Shown: positions 34,201-43,141, counted from the stretch's first letter. The stretch is DNA of 64,000 nucleotides from Arthrobacter sp. Leaf337 (GCF_001423745.1 NZ_LMPC01000010.1:16356-80355); one strand, 5' to 3'. A program made the numbers and translations. Notes: generated by a model from the letters alone, not told the origin.

Positions 34201-35427
34201 GTCATCACCACCGACCGCCTGTTCGCCGTCCACCCGCTGCTGAACCGCATCTCGGTATTGACCACGGCCGACCTCACGCCCGTCGCTGATACCGGGACGG
34301 CGCCGCAGCCGGTGGCACTCGCACACGCGGGCACCAGGGTGTTCGTCGCCTCCGCCGGCGGCGGAACACCGACGATGCGCGCCTACGATGCAACCACAGG
34401 CGCCCCCGTCGCGGGCCAGTTGGTTCTGCCTGCCGTACCCAGGGCGCTAGCCGCCACTCCGGACGGCACCGGCGTGTACGTCGTTCTGGCCGACGACCGG
34501 TTCCTTCGGGTCGACGCGGCGACGCTTACGCTCGCTGGGCCGCCGGTGGCCACCGGCGCCGGCGCGGTCGACGCAGTCGTGACCGCCGGCAAACTCTACG
34601 TCGCCTGCGAGGCGGACGACGCCGCGGCCGCCACCGGAACGATCTGGGTGCACCGTGTCAGCGACCACAGCCAGGTCGCAGTGGTGTCCGGATTCGCACC
34701 CGGGATCCCTCCGCACCGCCTCGCGGCCGCGGACGACGGCACACGGGTGTTCGTCTCCACCGCAGGGGTCCCGGGGGGCCCGGACGAGGGCCGGGGCGAG
34801 GTCCGGGTGCTGGACGTCGCGACGTCATCCCTGCTGGACGCCGCCCTGCGTGTGGGGGGAGCGGCCGCGGCACTGGCAGCAACACCGTCCGCCGCGCCCT
34901 ACCGACTTGGACTGGCCGTGCTCTCGCCCGGTACAGGTACGCTGCTGACCGCAGACCTCGGGCCGTTGGCGGCAACGCCTCCGCACGACCCCGAGCAGGC
35001 CGGCGTGGCCACTCTTGGCCGCGGGAACGGCGAGGAGGCCGCGTGGTCCGTGGTGTCGCTCGGGCCCGCCGCGGCCGAGCCCGAGACGGTGGCCGCACCC
35101 TCCTCCTCGGTCCGTGGGGTACGGCCCGGGAGGGTACTGGTCCGAGCACAATACCTGCCTGCCGACGGCGCCCGACCCTACCAGTTCGCGGTGCGGCTCA
35201 ACCCCGCGCTGGAGGCCAAACCCGACGTGCGGCTGCGCAAGGACCAATACGACCTCGTGATGAACGCGCTGACCCGGTTCTGCCCGATCGGCGTCGAAGT
35301 GCGCACCGATTTGCTCCGCGCCCGCGTCGTCGAACTCGTTACCCCGGACGACCTGATGCCGGGCTATACATTCCCGGTTTTCCGCCGCCGCGGCCCCGCC
35401 CGCGCCCCTCGAGAAGGAGATCGCTAA
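31285..35427 (+). CDS. Giant baseplate/adhesin protein with LamG and YVTN-like beta-propeller (Pvc12-position)
   Basis: The 1380-residue protein occupies the position of gpI/Pvc12 after gpJ. Residues about 195-430 form a LamG/concanavalin-like domain (TIALWHLDDRP, FSGGSRITVAHHG, DGRFHHVAATLDG, DGLLDELRLSSVARTD). Residues about 570-590 hold a Gly/Ser linker. Residues about 910-1230 are YVTN-type propeller repeats (VQISPDGRRAYVTDRADSRIAVY and similar, split: VQISPDGRRAYVTD). The end (PYQFAVRLNPALEAKP) resembles a tail-attached segment. It probably joins the baseplate to sugar- or protein-binding surfaces. The starts overlap on both sides, so it is co-translated with the rest of the particle. 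Confidence 0.72.
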   Translation: MNLDVASLKIMADALTPRYARGMERLALEWGTTAGGVTTVHSYDFAGYSGRHGGRIPDRPAYLLIPHLAQAAGATVEVRYVSQTGGLEQSLSLEVPPGWAAGRPLAVPLPGAAAATTPALRVTGVRLPTAAAEWTLIALLGNLAKLLWVVAADREELRAQALDIAAQTDVKTARGAALDLFGQDLGVLRFPPRPHSWDLDTIALWHLDDRPPAGQPEVTNVAEESARYAAVGHPGQNGSPAGVSGRLGRFGGAFGFSGGSRITVAHHGAFDLPAGASFTAEALLAPTVGGAGGVALGKGTAVNVGAGWSLAVGSFLGVDGNCRFTISDGVHTGAVHGDKDLRDGRFHHVAATLDGSLTPPLLRLLLDGVEVDYTPVPQLGAVATPEPVVLGDGRRVDGAVTTTLPYDGLLDELRLSSVARTDFTPVLGEGDTDYRSRLEVFQRWRLPTPEGVALALNELVGRVAGEDDPFVVEESLPWTPAGSASVRVLPPPLPVGRSITVAGDGGVAEAQVAGADDVGSDPAWLTRCPDAPGLVFVAEADRWMHWAARESLEALLAELVGVGGTLTAARQGTAGGAGSGAGSGTSAGSGGDGPEVGADPVAAAGRRLLLRHDGMDAGKLAVAAHAAGFAWVWHRPDGTVVASVPQGNVLRVLLPGFAPAVPGAPEVAEGGTLALRVDPSPAAIAGGEVRWSVLRAGAGAARLEVTGLSPDVVLHADAAGDVVVQIEITRRHLTAHGARRIRIGLNDTSLGAGQTIAADGRRGIGRAIVGLPEIDLPETSLVTRTDDLTGAAIQYTSLDARRVHPEAGRRLDRLLEILAADGGKLQVKRAFEASTDPLVAQGRVLELTHTAFDGPALAARAFTAGFAHLDLTATPPGPLRVTTGDGEPLTVLAPARIVTGELGAPGDPAPVKVEPRADARAVQISPDGRRAYVTDRADSRIAVYTLAPLTPGGPPRPVFERSVAVLPAPDGLVITTDRLFAVHPLLNRISVLTTADLTPVADTGTAPQPVALAHAGTRVFVASAGGGTPTMRAYDATTGAPVAGQLVLPAVPRALAATPDGTGVYVVLADDRFLRVDAATLTLAGPPVATGAGAVDAVVTAGKLYVACEADDAAAATGTIWVHRVSDHSQVAVVSGFAPGIPPHRLAAADDGTRVFVSTAGVPGGPDEGRGEVRVLDVATSSLLDAALRVGGAAAALAATPSAAPYRLGLAVLSPGTGTLLTADLGPLAATPPHDPEQAGVATLGRGNGEEAAWSVVSLGPAAAEPETVAAPSSSVRGVRPGRVLVRAQYLPADGARPYQFAVRLNPALEAKPDVRLRKDQYDLVMNALTRFCPIGVEVRTDLLRARVVELVTPDDLMPGYTFPVFRRRGPARAPREGDR

Positions 35428-36041
35428 TGCCGCTCAACTACACGCCGCAGTTCGCGCCCAAGGACTGGATCGACCAACTCGACCGCGTCAGCGCGGGCGG
35501 GGAGAACGGTTTCAACGCCCGCTTCCAAGCGATCTCGGCCGAGTTCCTGACGCTCTCGAGAATGGTGAAGGTGATCGGAAACACCCTCGACAGCCTCAGC
35601 ATCGGGCCGCCGGTGCAGCCGGTGACGCTCACGCTAACGCCCCTGGCGATCAGCTTCACGGCCTTCCCATGGGAGCAGGGCAACGGGGTGGTCAAGAGTC
35701 CCGTGAACGCTGACAAGGCGTCAGGGTTCATGCCGGTGGACCTGCCGGACGGGGCCCGGCTGGTGCGCTTCACGGCCTACGGCGAGGCCACCGGAGACAG
35801 CCTCGCCAACGCGCAACTGCAACGCCAACTGCTGGCCGGGACCCCGAACGGGGAACGCATCGCCAGCGTCGACGGCACCGCCGGCACCTTCACCAAACAG
35901 GACGACATCGCTCCCGGGGCGCTGGCCACTGTCGACGTCACGCAGTTCAAGTACCAGGTGCTCCTGCGATGGAACTGGCGCAACGACGTTGACCAGACCG
36001 CGCTCTTCTCCGGCTTCCAAATCGAGTACGTCCCTGCCTGA
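35427..36041 (+). CDS. Tail-associated protein, unknown (204 aa)
   Basis: The protein starts at the ATG overlapping the previous TAA, with GAAGGAG upstream. An N-terminal helical part (FQAISAEFLTLSRMVKVIGNTLDSL, split: FQAISAEFLTLSRM) may trimerise; the rest is a beta-sandwich-like domain (ISFTAFPWEQGNG, FKYQVLLRWNWRND). This suits a fibre adaptor or short fibre. The function is not identified beyond that. Confidence 0.6.
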   Translation: MPLNYTPQFAPKDWIDQLDRVSAGGENGFNARFQAISAEFLTLSRMVKVIGNTLDSLSIGPPVQPVTLTLTPLAISFTAFPWEQGNGVVKSPVNADKASGFMPVDLPDGARLVRFTAYGEATGDSLANAQLQRQLLAGTPNGERIASVDGTAGTFTKQDDIAPGALATVDVTQFKYQVLLRWNWRNDVDQTALFSGFQIEYVPA

Positions 36042-36100
36042 TCCGCATCATCCACCCACCCGCCTGATCCCTGATCAGCTCCAACCGAAGGGAACCCCCA

Positions 36101-37147
36101 ATGACCTGCAACGAAGGAACAGTGAAGTCCGGTCCGATCTACCTGCGCCGCCTGGTGGGCGAGAACGAGAAAAGGCCGATCGAGCCATGTACAGACTTCT
36201 GGAGGTGCCCGGACATCGAGATACAGGGCGGGATCGACGCCGGCACAGCCAAAGCGCCGTCCACGGCCGGGACGACAATCGACAACTACATACAGGTGAC
36301 GGTGCGGAATGCGGGCACGAAGACCATCGAGAACGTCGAAGTTCAGGTGTGGGTATGCGACTACGGAGTCGGCATCGGTCCCAAGGGTGGCATCCCGTCG
36401 GCCGGAGGCCCGGCGGGCCTGGGACCGCGGCTACTGGGCGACATCGCTTCCGGGGCCTCAGCATCGGCGAAGCTGCGGTGGCGGGTGACCCACGACGACG
36501 CGATCCGTAACCCCGACGGGCACCACTGCATCATCGCCAACGCCTACGGGACAGCCCCGGATGACAACGGACTGGAGATCTCGGTGACGCCACCGTTCAC
36601 GAAAGACGTCATCTTCATCTGCTGCGACTCCCACCACGGGTGGCGCAACATCAACGCGAAGGTCGCCTCCGGGATGCTAATAGCCCAGGGCGAGGGGGAG
36701 TTCGTGTTCCCCCTCCTAGTAGGGAACCCGACGGTGAACGACCTCGAGGGTATCCTCACAGTCACCCAGGTCCAGCAGGGCGGCTTCGGCCCCACCGAGC
36801 GGGAGCACCTCCTGTCGGGCGGCCACGTCGAGTGGACACACCCGGACCAGGACCCGAAGTGCACTCGTCTGGTCCTTGGCGGTGACGCCGACCTGCCCCC
36901 GGACCAGCAGGTCATCGTTTCCGGCACGGATAGGCCGATGCTCGACCTCGGCTTGGATGGCGATCTGGGCTCCGGGAGTGAGGTGAAGTTCGCGCTGCGC
37001 CCGGACGATGTCATGCCGATGCGGGTTCTGGGCCGATTCGACCCCAAGACACAGCCCGGCGAGGTGTTCATTTTCGACGTGGTCCAGCGTGACAGCAACG
37101 GCGAAGTCCTTTCCGGCGCACGCATGCTCGCGACCGTCGTCCGGTGA
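36101..37147 (+). CDS. Fibre-like/CARDB-like protein at the end of the tail operon (348 aa)
   Basis: This is the last rightward gene, 59 bases after its neighbour, with CGAAGGGAA before the ATG. It contains a CARDB-like Ig segment (YIQVTVRNAGTKTIENVEVQVWVCD, split: YIQVTVRNAGTKTIE), a Cys/His-rich stretch (DVIFICCDSHHGWRN) and a beta-rich C-terminus. Such folds are common in extracellular adhesins and fibres. The GC content is slightly lower than in the preceding genes, so a later addition is possible. Confidence 0.55.
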   Translation: MTCNEGTVKSGPIYLRRLVGENEKRPIEPCTDFWRCPDIEIQGGIDAGTAKAPSTAGTTIDNYIQVTVRNAGTKTIENVEVQVWVCDYGVGIGPKGGIPSAGGPAGLGPRLLGDIASGASASAKLRWRVTHDDAIRNPDGHHCIIANAYGTAPDDNGLEISVTPPFTKDVIFICCDSHHGWRNINAKVASGMLIAQGEGEFVFPLLVGNPTVNDLEGILTVTQVQQGGFGPTEREHLLSGGHVEWTHPDQDPKCTRLVLGGDADLPPDQQVIVSGTDRPMLDLGLDGDLGSGSEVKFALRPDDVMPMRVLGRFDPKTQPGEVFIFDVVQRDSNGEVLSGARMLATVVR

Positions 37148-37378
37148 CGCTTGGCCCCGACGACGCTCGACGGGCCCACACCGCCGGCCGCGGTCCGCAT
37201 AGTCCGTCTGCAACGGCGCGCGGGCGGGCGCCGGAGATCTCGGTGGCCGCTACGCCCCAAGCGCCGGCCGAGGTACTGCTGATGTGAGACAAAGTTTGAA
37301 GGATTGTGCCTATGGACTCGACGCGGGGCTCCGGCATACCTGGCTGGAAAACGGGCAATTGGCTGATCCCCTGCTTTC
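37148..37378. other. Convergent intergenic region closing the tail operon
   Basis: The tail operon and the glycosidase gene end toward each other here. It is GC-rich without a perfect terminator hairpin. No gene is seen. Confidence 0.35.
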
Positions 37379-39259
37379 TTAAGGCGTCATGATGATGAAG
37401 CCAGCGGGCGGAACGCTGACGCTGATTGCCAAACCATTCCGCCCCTCGACCGACGTCGGCGACCCGACGTGGGTCGGGTCCGTTGAATAGGTGCATTTGA
37501 ATTTGGCACCAACCGTATGCAGGCGGGCGTCAATGGTCACCCATGCTGTCCTGGTCGCTGTCAGGTCGGTGTTGATGGCACACACCACTTCCCGGTTCGA
37601 CATGATACGGCTCCAAGCCACAATGGATGTCATCCGGCCCTCGCCGATCCGGTTCGGGTACCAGAAGGAGGATCCGTCATCGGAGATGGACCGCAGATAC
37701 TGCCGGCCGCGGCGCAGGGCGAGGTCGCTCTTTCGAATGGCTAGAATCTTTGCGAACTCGATGTATGTCGCCGCCCTCTCGTCGAAGAAGTGCCGGTCCC
37801 GGCTCCTGAACGAACCGAAGCCGGCCCCGAACATCGTTTCCCGGATATAACGATCCGGCCGGTCCTCCTTGTCAGGAGTGGGATTGAGGTCGGACGGAAA
37901 CTTGCCGTCGAAACGTTGCTCGCTTCCGTAGTAGATGCACGGGATTCCCAAGGTGGTGGCATTCATGGCCAGAATGGCGAGCTCAAGTTCACGCCCATCT
38001 TGATCGGCTGCGAACCGCGCCTTCCATTCCTTGTCCAGCCTGACGAGGTCGTGGTCGTCGAAGGCAGTGACCACATGGCTGCGGAACCACGTGTGAGAAG
38101 GCTTATTGACCTCGGCAGAGTTTCGGAAGATTTCGAAGTAGTCGGCCGGGTTCCCCCAGCCCTTAACTGCGTCCACCATGTATTGCTGAACGTCCCGAAG
38201 CCCCAGTGCCGCATCAAGCCCAGTTTCATCGCGAGTCCTGATGGCTTCTCCCCGCGGGCCGGTGATTTCGCCGACCAGGAAGAAGGAATCTTTGCCGACA
38301 GTCTGAGCGAATTCATGGATGGCGGAGGTGAAGAAGCGCGTTGCCCCGAGGTCCATGTGCTTCACAGTGTCGACGCGGAACCCGTCCACGTCTGCGTAGG
38401 CGATCCAGTACTGGTAAGCCTCCGCGACAGTTCGGAGCGTTTCCGATGGCTGGTAGTCAGACAACGGGCCGGTTCCCTGGTGAATGTCCTTCAATCCGGC
38501 AAAGTCGCCTTCCGTTGTTTCCGGTCTGGCATCCCAGTTGGCAATGTTCCCTTTGCGGGTGAAGGCGTCCGCGGCTTGGAGCTCCTCCGGCCAGACGGCA
38601 CTGTCCGTGTCGGCCCGATTGACCGGTGCAGGGAAGGGGAGCGTGGGGACGCCGTTGGGATCCCGCCAGCCGAGCACGGGATAGGCAGCGCCGCTCCAAC
38701 CGGGGGTGTAAAAGTTGCCGTTCGTATCCACGGTGTTGTACTGGAAGACGTCGGCGGAGTGGTTCAGGATCACGTCGAGGATGACGTAGAGTCCGGCGTT
38801 GTGAGCTGAGGCCACCAGGTCCTTGAAGTCTTGGTCTGTTCCGAAGTGGGGGTCGACTTCGAGGAAGTTCTGCGTGCCATAGCCGTGGTAATCATCCATG
38901 CCCTTTCGTTGCCGGAGCACCGGGCTGATCCAGAGCGCCGTTACGCCCATCCTCTTGAGGTAGCCGATTTTGGAGGTGATCCCTTTGAGTGTCCCTCCGA
39001 GCCATGTGGCACCGGCGGACTGCCAGTCCTGGATGGCAGCCTGCGACCGGACTGCGTTGCCGGCGTCGGCCGGCGAGAACAGCTGGGTGGTGCCTTGAAC
39101 GATCTGACCGGCTACATCGTGGTAGCCATCTTCCTGGCCGTCCGAGAACCGGTCGATCATGAGGAAGTAGATCACCTGATCCGACCAGTCGGCGGGCGAC
39201 GGATGGTAGTTGTTCTGTTGCAGGAGTTGTGCCCACGGGATGTCTTTGATCGAAAGCAT
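37379..39259 (-). CDS. GH13 alpha-amylase family glycosidase
   Basis: The 626-residue protein has all four conserved GH13 regions: DVILNH (residues 162-167), GFRVDTVKH with nucleophile D297, FFLVGEITG with acid/base E331, and TAFDDHD with D404. The (beta/alpha)8 barrel is followed by a C-terminal beta domain. There is no signal peptide, so it appears cytoplasmic, acting on alpha-glucans or related oligosaccharides; the exact substrate is not determined. The ATG at 39259 was chosen over an upstream one because the extension lacks protein-like sequence. Its composition is lower in GC than the tail genes on one side and the giant genes on the other. Confidence 0.9.
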   Translation of the reverse strand: MLSIKDIPWAQLLQQNNYHPSPADWSDQVIYFLMIDRFSDGQEDGYHDVAGQIVQGTTQLFSPADAGNAVRSQAAIQDWQSAGATWLGGTLKGITSKIGYLKRMGVTALWISPVLRQRKGMDDYHGYGTQNFLEVDPHFGTDQDFKDLVASAHNAGLYVILDVILNHSADVFQYNTVDTNGNFYTPGWSGAAYPVLGWRDPNGVPTLPFPAPVNRADTDSAVWPEELQAADAFTRKGNIANWDARPETTEGDFAGLKDIHQGTGPLSDYQPSETLRTVAEAYQYWIAYADVDGFRVDTVKHMDLGATRFFTSAIHEFAQTVGKDSFFLVGEITGPRGEAIRTRDETGLDAALGLRDVQQYMVDAVKGWGNPADYFEIFRNSAEVNKPSHTWFRSHVVTAFDDHDLVRLDKEWKARFAADQDGRELELAILAMNATTLGIPCIYYGSEQRFDGKFPSDLNPTPDKEDRPDRYIRETMFGAGFGSFRSRDRHFFDERAATYIEFAKILAIRKSDLALRRGRQYLRSISDDGSSFWYPNRIGEGRMTSIVAWSRIMSNREVVCAINTDLTATRTAWVTIDARLHTVGAKFKCTYSTDPTHVGSPTSVEGRNGLAISVSVPPAGFIIMTP

Positions 39260-39529
39260 CGTTGCCCTCGCTATCTGAGTTGCGGGATTTTGCAGGGAGG
39301 AAGCAGGCTCGCCCTGCTTCCCGACGGACTGCCCATGCCACTTCGGAAGGGTCCTACTGGAATTACGGCCAGGCGCGCAAAGCACCGCGCGCTATCGCAC
39401 ATCCGAGCAACCTGTAGATTCCAAGCCAACACCGAACGCATGACCAGCCAAGTATGGCGAAGTCAGCGGAAAGGTGGAAGTGGGTGTTGGGAAGTATCCA
39501 TGCAGGATTGATGGGGGAATTCCATGCCC
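39260..39529. other. Gap upstream of the glycosidase gene
   Basis: No gene is seen; it should contain the glycosidase promoter on the reverse strand. Confidence 0.3.
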
Positions 39530-39800
39530 ACTCCGCTGAGCCGGCAAAATGGACAGGCCGCCCTCTCGTATTTCCTCATCAAGAGCCCCGTCCTCGCCAT
39601 CATCTGGCACCGCTTACAGGACACGGACGCAGGGGTCCGTGACCTCGGCGCCGACCCACTTCAACCGCCACATCAAACCGAACAACAAAAACGCGCCCAC
39701 ATCCGCCAGTTCGAAGCCTTCGACCACACAGTCACCTCACCCCGGCGGCCTGACAACCCCACGTCTTCATACCGCAGTCCCAGCCCGTTGGACCACGACG
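39530..39800 (+). pseudogene. IS110-family transposase remnant (C-terminal part)
   Basis: Two forward frames together give the C-terminal signature of IS110/IS116/IS902 transposases: VLAIIWHRLQDTDAGVRDLGAD, then HFNRHIKPNN in the other frame, then KRAHIRQFEAFDHTVT. At least one frameshift is present and the N-terminal catalytic part is absent. It marks past insertion between the two large operons. Confidence 0.65.
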
Positions 39801-40028
39801 GGCGCACCAGCGCGCCCCCGCCCCGGTCAGGTCACCTCCATTTCGGACTAGCTTTTCATGGCCGCTACCGTGTCCCTCAGGGGAAGGCGAAATAGGCGCG
39901 TTGCCGCCGCTTTGTGTTCGGCAAGACAGTCTTCCCGCCGCCCGAGGGCAGGGACGAGACTGGAGGGGTGTTCCGGATCCGGCCCTGACTACGGTGTGCC
40001 TGTGAGCGTGTGGATTAGCCGAATTTTC
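39801..40028. other. Gap, nothing clear
   Basis: This lies between the transposase remnant and the end of the CBS-protein gene. No supported feature. Confidence 0.3.
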
Positions 40029-40748
40029 CTACTCCGCCCCTGCCAGGTCGGTGTTGGTGAGCCAGCCAATAACCGGATCTGTTTTCTTTCCGCTACTGGT
40101 TACAAACACGTCGTTACAGTCGGGTATTGAGCGCATCCTGTTCCGGGCGTCCTCGATGAGGGCGCTAGGCCCGACGAACCCCATGGCCTCTACCAATCGC
40201 TTGCGGTCTGGGTCAGCCAATAGGTGGTGCATTTGTTCTGTTAGCGCTGCTGGGTCCTTTGGTGGTGCAAAGGAAGCGGCGAACGCGGTAAGCATCGCCT
40301 TGTGCACTGTATACAGTACGGTGCCGGAGGCATCGAGGATGGGGATGCGAGCAATGCCTGCCGCCAGCATCCTTTTATAGAGATCGACGAGTTGTACGGT
40401 TAGTACGTCTGCCCCGGCTGCCAAATTGTGTGTGATCATGCGCGCCTTGGGCACCATTATCGCTGTGACCGGTGTGCTGGATTGAAGTCCGAGAAGCCGT
40501 GCAGTGTTTTCCGTTGCCGCGCTCATATTCTCCCGCGCGAAATAGAACGCCAGGACGGTTCCCACCCAGGTGCCCAGGAGCGGGAGAATGGAGGCGAAGA
40601 CCAGACGTGCCATCTCCGGTCGGGTCTGATCAGTGGCCAACCATAACGCTGTGGCTGAGACCATCGCCATCCCGACCAGGCCCAAGGACACTATAACTAT
40701 GGCCAGACGAGCTCGGGTCCTTGCCTCACTTTCTTTACTGCTTTGCAT
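40029..40748 (-). CDS. Membrane protein with two TM helices and a CBS-domain pair
   Basis: The 239-residue protein has two N-terminal hydrophobic segments (about 15-38 and 47-69: LAIVIVSLGLVGMAMVSA and LVFASILPLLGTWVGTVLAF) and a cytoplasmic tail with a tandem CBS arrangement (VTAIMVPKARMI, then GIARIPILDASGTVLYTVHK). CBS pairs bind adenine nucleotides and act as sensor modules. The ATG at 40748 has CAGGAG upstream. Nothing links it to the tail cluster; it belongs to the lower-GC segment. Confidence 0.75.
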   Translation of the reverse strand: MQSSKESEARTRARLAIVIVSLGLVGMAMVSATALWLATDQTRPEMARLVFASILPLLGTWVGTVLAFYFARENMSAATENTARLLGLQSSTPVTAIMVPKARMITHNLAAGADVLTVQLVDLYKRMLAAGIARIPILDASGTVLYTVHKAMLTAFAASFAPPKDPAALTEQMHHLLADPDRKRLVEAMGFVGPSALIEDARNRMRSIPDCNDVFVTSSGKKTDPVIGWLTNTDLAGAE

Positions 40749-41059
40749 ATCTGACACTCCTGTTTGAACTTGTCCACGTCCAATGCTCAGGTCATTCGTT
40801 TCAAGACCCGAACAGAGCGGAAGAAGCAAGTGAAATTTAAGTCTTGACGATGAGGACGAGTAGGGTGCCTGGCCTCAGCACAAACCTGGTCACCCGGGCG
40901 CCCCTGAAATCATGCAGGGCTGAAAGTCGCTCTCGGTGCCTTCGCCATCGCTGACCCGGAGCGCCTCGACGGCCATATGAACTGATACCGACACACCCAA
41001 AAGTAGTCCTACTTATACAGAAAACTTGATAATCTTCCTCCCTGCCCCCTCGGACGGCG
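40749..41059. other. Gap between the CBS-protein gene and the giant-protein operon
   Basis: This contains the reverse-strand promoter of the CBS gene and the end of the five-gene operon. The stretch 41000-41040 is AT-rich relative to its surroundings. No hairpin terminator was convincingly seen. Confidence 0.3.
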
Positions 41060-43141
41060 CTACGCCGTCACGCTTCCGCGCAGCTCCAGCTGTGGGCCTC
41101 CGATCCAGCCGTTGTCGCCGAGCAGCGGCTCGTACACCTCATGAAATGGCCCCGGTGCAGCAGGGGCGCGGATCTCGAACACGAACGTCGCAACTTGGCC
41201 CGGCCCGATCACGGATTCGGCGGGCGCAGCCGGCCGGGCCGGGTCGAGCCAGCTCGCCGCGGCGAGGCGGCCAGGGTGGTCCCGGTCGCCGGACGTGCCG
41301 AGGCGCAGCGCGTCGTCCCCGACGCGGTACCAGGTGGCGGTGCCCACGTTGCGGATCTCCCAGCGCACGACGGCCCGCTCCCCAGGCGCGAGCCGGTGGA
41401 GGTCGACCGGGTCGGCCGTCAGTGCCGCGGCCGTGACCGCGAGCCGCACCGGCGCGTAGGCCAGAGGTCGGCCGGGGGCGTGCCACGGCTCGACGAGGTC
41501 GAACGCGAGCCCGCTCGACGCGGGGCCCCGCCCAGCGCGCTTGCGCCGTGCCTCCCACAAGTGCGCCGAGCCGTCGGTCCAGCGGGTGTAGTGCCAGGAA
41601 CGGGTGACCTGCGCCCCTTCGCTCGGCACCTCCTCCTCGGGCACCCGCAGCGCGTCCGCTGATCGGAGCAGCAGGCCCCGCGGCAGCACTGGTTCGGGCC
41701 CCCCGCCGCCGACCCCGGGCCGCTGGATTGCAGAGACGCGCAGGACGGTCCGGCCCGGCGCGGTCTCCTCGGGGACGAGCGGGATCCAGTGTTCGGGCAC
41801 CTCCGACACGAGCCGGTAAGTGAACGGCGCGATCTGCGCGGGAGCCCCGGAGTGCGCCGCGGCGTCTCCGTATCGGCGCCGGTGCTCCTGCCAGGCCTCG
41901 ACGCGGTCGACCCGGACGCCCGCCGCGCCCTCGACGGTCTGCTCGATCGCCCAGGCGACGTTCGCGTCCTCGTCGCGAAGCAGTAGCACCTGCTCCAGCG
42001 GATCGCCTTCAAGGGTTGTGACGAGCGCGGACGGCAAAAGCAGGCGGTCCAACCGTCCGCCAGTGGCCTTGGCCCCCGAACCGACGGCGCTGAGCAGGTA
42101 CATCGACCAGTCCGCGCGTGCCGCGGGCCCGATCAGCCACCGGTCACCGAACGTGTCGCCCACGACCAGTGAGCGCACCTGAGTGAGCGTCCCGACGGGC
42201 AGCTGCAGCGGGATGACGAACCAGTCGTTGCCGAAGACGGTGGCAAAGTCCAGCACGAGCATGCGGGCAAGGTCCGTGGGCGCCGCCTCGATGCCACCGA
42301 AGTCGATCCGCCGGTCCTCCAGCTTCCAGAACCGGGCCTCGGGCATGCCCGCATAGCTTGCCGGGGACGGCAGCACCGTCGCGACGATCGGTACGGGATC
42401 CCCTCTGGCGGTGAGGTCGCCGTCGGTGTCGTGGACGAAGGAGTGCCAGTCCAGCGCGCCGCCCGCGTACTCGGGCGCGCGCAGGACGACGCCGCCCGGT
42501 GCCGCCACCTCGATGTCGTACTCGAAACGCTCGGGCTGCCACGCCCCATGCGGGCTGGTGCGCACCAGGTCGTCCAGCCAGGTGAGGTAGCGCCGGATGG
42601 CGGCCCGGACCTCGGGCTGGTCGTCGAGGTCCACCGCGACCCTCGTCGGGAGCCCGCCGCGCACGTTCGTGCCCAGTTCCAGGCCGTCCGGGGCCCGCCC
42701 GGACATGAGCTGCAGGTAGCGGCGGCTCGCAGGGTCGGTCTCGCCGGTGGGCGGCGCGAGCGGGAAGGCCGTCACGAAGGCGTCGCGGTAGGCTGCCATG
42801 CCCTCGTCTGCCAGCAGCCGCAGGAAATGCAGCCCGGCCTCAGCGGCGGTGCGGCGATCCGGCTCGCCTGCGGGCATGCGCTCGACCGTCGTCTCCAGCG
42901 GAAAGCCAGCGTCCAGCGGCGTCGGCGCACCACCCGGGGTCCGGATGACCGTGAGCGGAGCGGACTCGGCTCGCAGCCGGGCCCAGGCGGGCGACGCCGC
43001 GTCCTCGCCTTGGAACTCGCCGAGCTGCCACTGACGGGCAAGCAGCCACAGCGGGTCGTGCACGCGGGCCTCCAGCCCCGGGCGCATGTCCCCGCTGCGT
43101 GCCCGCGGCTCCAGGCGGTTCCAGCTGGTGACGGACGGCAT
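41060..43141 (-). CDS. Unknown protein with C-terminal NBR1/FW-like Ig domain (693 aa), last gene of the giant-protein operon
   Basis: The N-terminus has DPLWLLARQWQLGEFQGEDA, a Trp-rich block I have seen only in uncharacterised proteins. The middle has no motif I can name. Residues about 590-693 look like the four-tryptophan (FW) Ig-like domain of NBR1 type: ERAVVRWEIRNVGTATWYRVG and a GPGQVATFVFEIRAP strand. The FW domain typically binds protein partners. The gene begins two bases after the end of the 1411-residue gene, so it is part of the same transcript. There is no signal peptide. Confidence 0.72.
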   Translation of the reverse strand: MPSVTSWNRLEPRARSGDMRPGLEARVHDPLWLLARQWQLGEFQGEDAASPAWARLRAESAPLTVIRTPGGAPTPLDAGFPLETTVERMPAGEPDRRTAAEAGLHFLRLLADEGMAAYRDAFVTAFPLAPPTGETDPASRRYLQLMSGRAPDGLELGTNVRGGLPTRVAVDLDDQPEVRAAIRRYLTWLDDLVRTSPHGAWQPERFEYDIEVAAPGGVVLRAPEYAGGALDWHSFVHDTDGDLTARGDPVPIVATVLPSPASYAGMPEARFWKLEDRRIDFGGIEAAPTDLARMLVLDFATVFGNDWFVIPLQLPVGTLTQVRSLVVGDTFGDRWLIGPAARADWSMYLLSAVGSGAKATGGRLDRLLLPSALVTTLEGDPLEQVLLLRDEDANVAWAIEQTVEGAAGVRVDRVEAWQEHRRRYGDAAAHSGAPAQIAPFTYRLVSEVPEHWIPLVPEETAPGRTVLRVSAIQRPGVGGGGPEPVLPRGLLLRSADALRVPEEEVPSEGAQVTRSWHYTRWTDGSAHLWEARRKRAGRGPASSGLAFDLVEPWHAPGRPLAYAPVRLAVTAAALTADPVDLHRLAPGERAVVRWEIRNVGTATWYRVGDDALRLGTSGDRDHPGRLAAASWLDPARPAAPAESVIGPGQVATFVFEIRAPAAPGPFHEVYEPLLGDNGWIGGPQLELRGSVTA

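Noticed and set aside
19221..37147. The tail operon as part of an ordinary prophage
   Set aside because: No capsid, portal, terminase, holin or endolysin gene was seen on either side; the integrase lies 22 kb away, beyond unrelated genes.
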